A stretch of DNA of 64,000 bases, from positions 1 through 64,000 of the forward strand of contig CAJXVM010000013.1 in assembly GCA_913061095.1 (NCBI GenBank), read 5' to 3'. A model generated the notes under the pieces. That model saw nothing but the letters and a program-made list of their open reading frames with translations, was not told the origin of the DNA and did not search any database. The DNA comes from an uncultured Ignavibacteria bacterium (lineage in GTDB: Bacteria > Bacteroidota > Ignavibacteria > SZUA-365). The position numbers were made by a program, and so were the translations under genes. This document shows positions 62,399-64,000 of this stretch, in pieces. The first letter of the stretch is position 1. Each line of letters begins with the position of its first letter.

Positions 62399-63001
62399 AG
62401 AGCGATCAAATACCTGTGTATTCGGGGCCTGTTTCATCTCCGCCATGATGCGACAGGTCAATTCCGGTGATTCCATCCACTAGATAGTCTGTATCATTGA
62501 TGATCGGGGATATTGATCTGTGCTTCGCTACAGGACATACAGAACAGCAAAATTGAGTGTCATGAGTACATCGGAAGTTCATCACGCGTATTTCGATAAA
62601 TCGTGAGATATCGATGAATGATAACCGGATGCAGTCTGGGTTGCATTCTTCGTGATAAACATCCGGTTTTGACGCAGATGCATATTTTAGATTCATGGAT
62701 CGATGGATGCGATTGTGTGATGCCTCGGAATGCATAGTCTTCCCCGCTCTGGATATGAACTTTGGCGGGAAATGACGATCTGCCCGGGCAAACACCCATA
62801 TATATGTTTGTTTTTATTGGGTTTAGTGTGGGATAAGGTGGGTTCTGGCGTTCTTCTTCCGGCGGGAGTTTTTCGTGAGCGAATCGTGCCGGGATTTCGT
62901 ATTCCCTTGGAGATGAAACGGCATTCCATAGGTCTCGAGTGCTTTGTTCATTGGTATTCGTTTCGTAAATTTACTCTCTTGCATCATCCGAGGTGAAACT
63001 C
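62399..63001. other. Gene-free stretch between parS and the GH2 gene
   Basis: About 600 bp with no coding region that I would support; short ORFs on both strands have atypical composition. A dyad AACCGGATG/CATCCGGTT lies near 62624-62673 (about 30 bp apart). The AT-rich end (TTTCGTAAATTTACTCT) is probably the promoter zone of the next gene. Confidence 0.5.
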
Positions 63002-64000
63002 ATGCTGATTTGTGATCATTTCCGTCAGACAACGCACAGCAGGCTTCTGCCAGTTCTGATCACTTTCTTACTTTTCACTGCCGCATCCCATGCGCAGCCG
63101 CAGTTTCGCGAACTCGGACGTCCCTTCCCCGGGGACGTTAGCATGGGACTGCTCGCGCCTTCGGAGTATCGCACACTGATTGATCTCAATGGCGCATGGG
63201 AGTACCGGACAACGGAGGATGAGAACTGGAGACGGGTCGCGGTTCCTTCATCCTATGAAGGAACATATAAACTCACGTTTCGCAGGGATTTCAATGTTCC
63301 CCGCGCCCTGGTGACGGCTTCCGTGTTTCAGCTCCACGCTCTCAGTATCTCGTACTACTGTGAGATCAGTATTAACGGACAGTTTGTCGGCAAGCACGCC
63401 GGACTCACATCCTTCTCACTGAAAATTGATCCCGGCATTATCAAGCCCGGACGAAATACCATCGAAGTGCTCGTCCATAATTTCCTCGATACGCATGAAA
63501 CGATCCCGCTGTACGAACAGCTCTGGGATCGTATGAATTATGGTGGGATCGTGCACGACATCGGCATCCTTGCGCATCAGGGTGTGTGGGTGCAGGAATC
63601 GTATGTCACGACTGATGTGAATGGCGAAGGACGATCGGCGGGTCTGCGCTGCAGGGCTCTTCTGAACTCCGGAGAGATATCCTCCCTCCCGAATGATACT
63701 GCGGGGACCTCGATTACGTTCGGGCGCACAACCGTCAATTACGTTGCAGAAGTACTTGACGGGATGACCGGTGCTGTGGTTGCAAGCAGTGAGATGCAGC
63801 AGGTAGAGGTCGAATCGGACCGTCTGCGCGAGGTGCGTGTTGAGGTTACCGTTCCGGCCGTGCGCCTGTGGTCGGTCGAGTCTCCGAATCTGTACGTTCT
63901 TCGTCAACGTGTAAGTCGCGGCGGCCGAGTGCTCGATGAAACAATGCAGCATATCGGTTTTCGCAGCGTCCGCATGCATGAGGGGCGCGTCCAGCTCAAC
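63002..64000 (+). CDS. Secreted glycoside hydrolase family 2 protein (partial, runs off right edge)
   Basis: 333 codons from the ATG at 63002 (GAGGTGA 6 nt upstream) to the window edge. Signal peptide (LLPVLITFLLFTAASHAQ), then the GH2 sugar-binding domain (YRTLIDLNGAWEYR, VPSSYEGTYKLTFRRDFNVP, EISINGQFVGKHAGLTSFSLKI). The Ig-like domain follows (RLWSVESPNLYVLRQRV) and the frame reaches GFRSV, just before the catalytic barrel. It would be a beta-galactosidase, glucuronidase or mannosidase; the specificity lies beyond the window. Confidence 0.9.
   Translation, partial: MLICDHFRQTTHSRLLPVLITFLLFTAASHAQPQFRELGRPFPGDVSMGLLAPSEYRTLIDLNGAWEYRTTEDENWRRVAVPSSYEGTYKLTFRRDFNVPRALVTASVFQLHALSISYYCEISINGQFVGKHAGLTSFSLKIDPGIIKPGRNTIEVLVHNFLDTHETIPLYEQLWDRMNYGGIVHDIGILAHQGVWVQESYVTTDVNGEGRSAGLRCRALLNSGEISSLPNDTAGTSITFGRTTVNYVAEVLDGMTGAVVASSEMQQVEVESDRLREVRVEVTVPAVRLWSVESPNLYVLRQRVSRGGRVLDETMQHIGFRSVRMHEGRVQLN

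Noticed and set aside
62406-62795. A 129-codon frame on the minus strand downstream of parS
   Set aside because: Atypical composition, no ribosome-binding site and no recognisable motif; probably chance.
62730-62996. An 88-codon frame on the plus strand before the GH2 gene
   Set aside because: No ribosome-binding site or motif, and it runs into the likely promoter of the GH2 gene.

Overview
The window looks like a chromosomal segment around the replication origin of a Gram-negative bacterium of the Bacteroidota/Chlorobiota (FCB) assemblage; an Ignavibacteria- or Kapabacteria-like lineage is my best inference. Reasons: secreted proteins end in Por/type IX secretion (T9SS) sorting domains (PNPFNPATTI near 52.9 kb, a second at the end of the 281-3046 gene), a TonB receptor is paired with a DUF4249 lipoprotein, many outer-membrane barrels and lipoproteins are present, and the DNA is GC-rich. 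No phage, insertion sequence, CRISPR array or rRNA operon was seen.

Layout. 1-4.1 kb (minus strand): start of an exported protein, a GH20-like secreted glycosidase with a T9SS tail, a lipoprotein and a 34-residue secretory leader ORF. 4.3-13.3 kb: BatA-like VWA protein, HflX, TonB receptor plus DUF4249 partner, a class II Fic protein and RsmI. 13.4-20.7 kb: a run of small or accessory genes (lipoprotein, radical SAM, ICMT-like, HsmA-like, DinB, FAD monooxygenase, CIA30, CNNM/CBS). 20.75-21.1 kb: internally deleted remnant of a PQQ sugar dehydrogenase. 21.2-36.3 kb: mostly cell envelope (OmpA and a truncated paralogue, a polyprenol-kinase-like fusion, FnIII lipoprotein, several barrels, FadL/PorV-like protein, PpiD) plus an anti-sigma-type kinase and fructose-bisphosphatase. 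36.4-39.5 kb (minus): argS, rsfS, LytR_C protein and an exported unknown. 39.5-41.7 kb: dnaA flanked on both sides by AT-rich DNA with DnaA boxes, the likely origin. 41.7-53.1 kb: GlnD-like, murI, methylmalonyl-CoA mutase mutAB and a 1238-residue glycine-rich T9SS protein. 53.3 kb: tRNA-Leu(CAA). 53.5-59.6 kb: toast-rack protein, nadE, a very acidic unknown protein, obgE and a BtuC/FecD permease. 59.6-62.4 kb: rpmH-rnpA-yidD-yidC, ending in a terminator flanked by two perfect parS sites. 63.0 kb to the end: a truncated GH2 glycosidase.

How it fits together. The core is an origin module (dnaA, DnaA boxes, parS, rpmH-rnpA-yidD-yidC) split by about 18 kb of metabolic and envelope genes. Around it are secreted carbohydrate-active enzymes and surface proteins exported by T9SS, a propionate/succinate route (mutAB, B12-dependent) and nitrogen control (GlnD-like).

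Most unusual signal. Several families of palindromic or GC-rich dispersed repeats lie between genes and also inside coding sequences without breaking frame: the N-terminus of the TonB receptor, a loop of the radical SAM protein, the signal region of the FnIII lipoprotein and the C-terminus of RsmI. Other points worth checking are two genes whose only plausible starts are CTG codons with Shine-Dalgarno sequences, a triple TACCCGGGTA palindrome array, a terminator-like hairpin inside the start of a gene, and the fused polyprenol-kinase-like/DUF92 protein.
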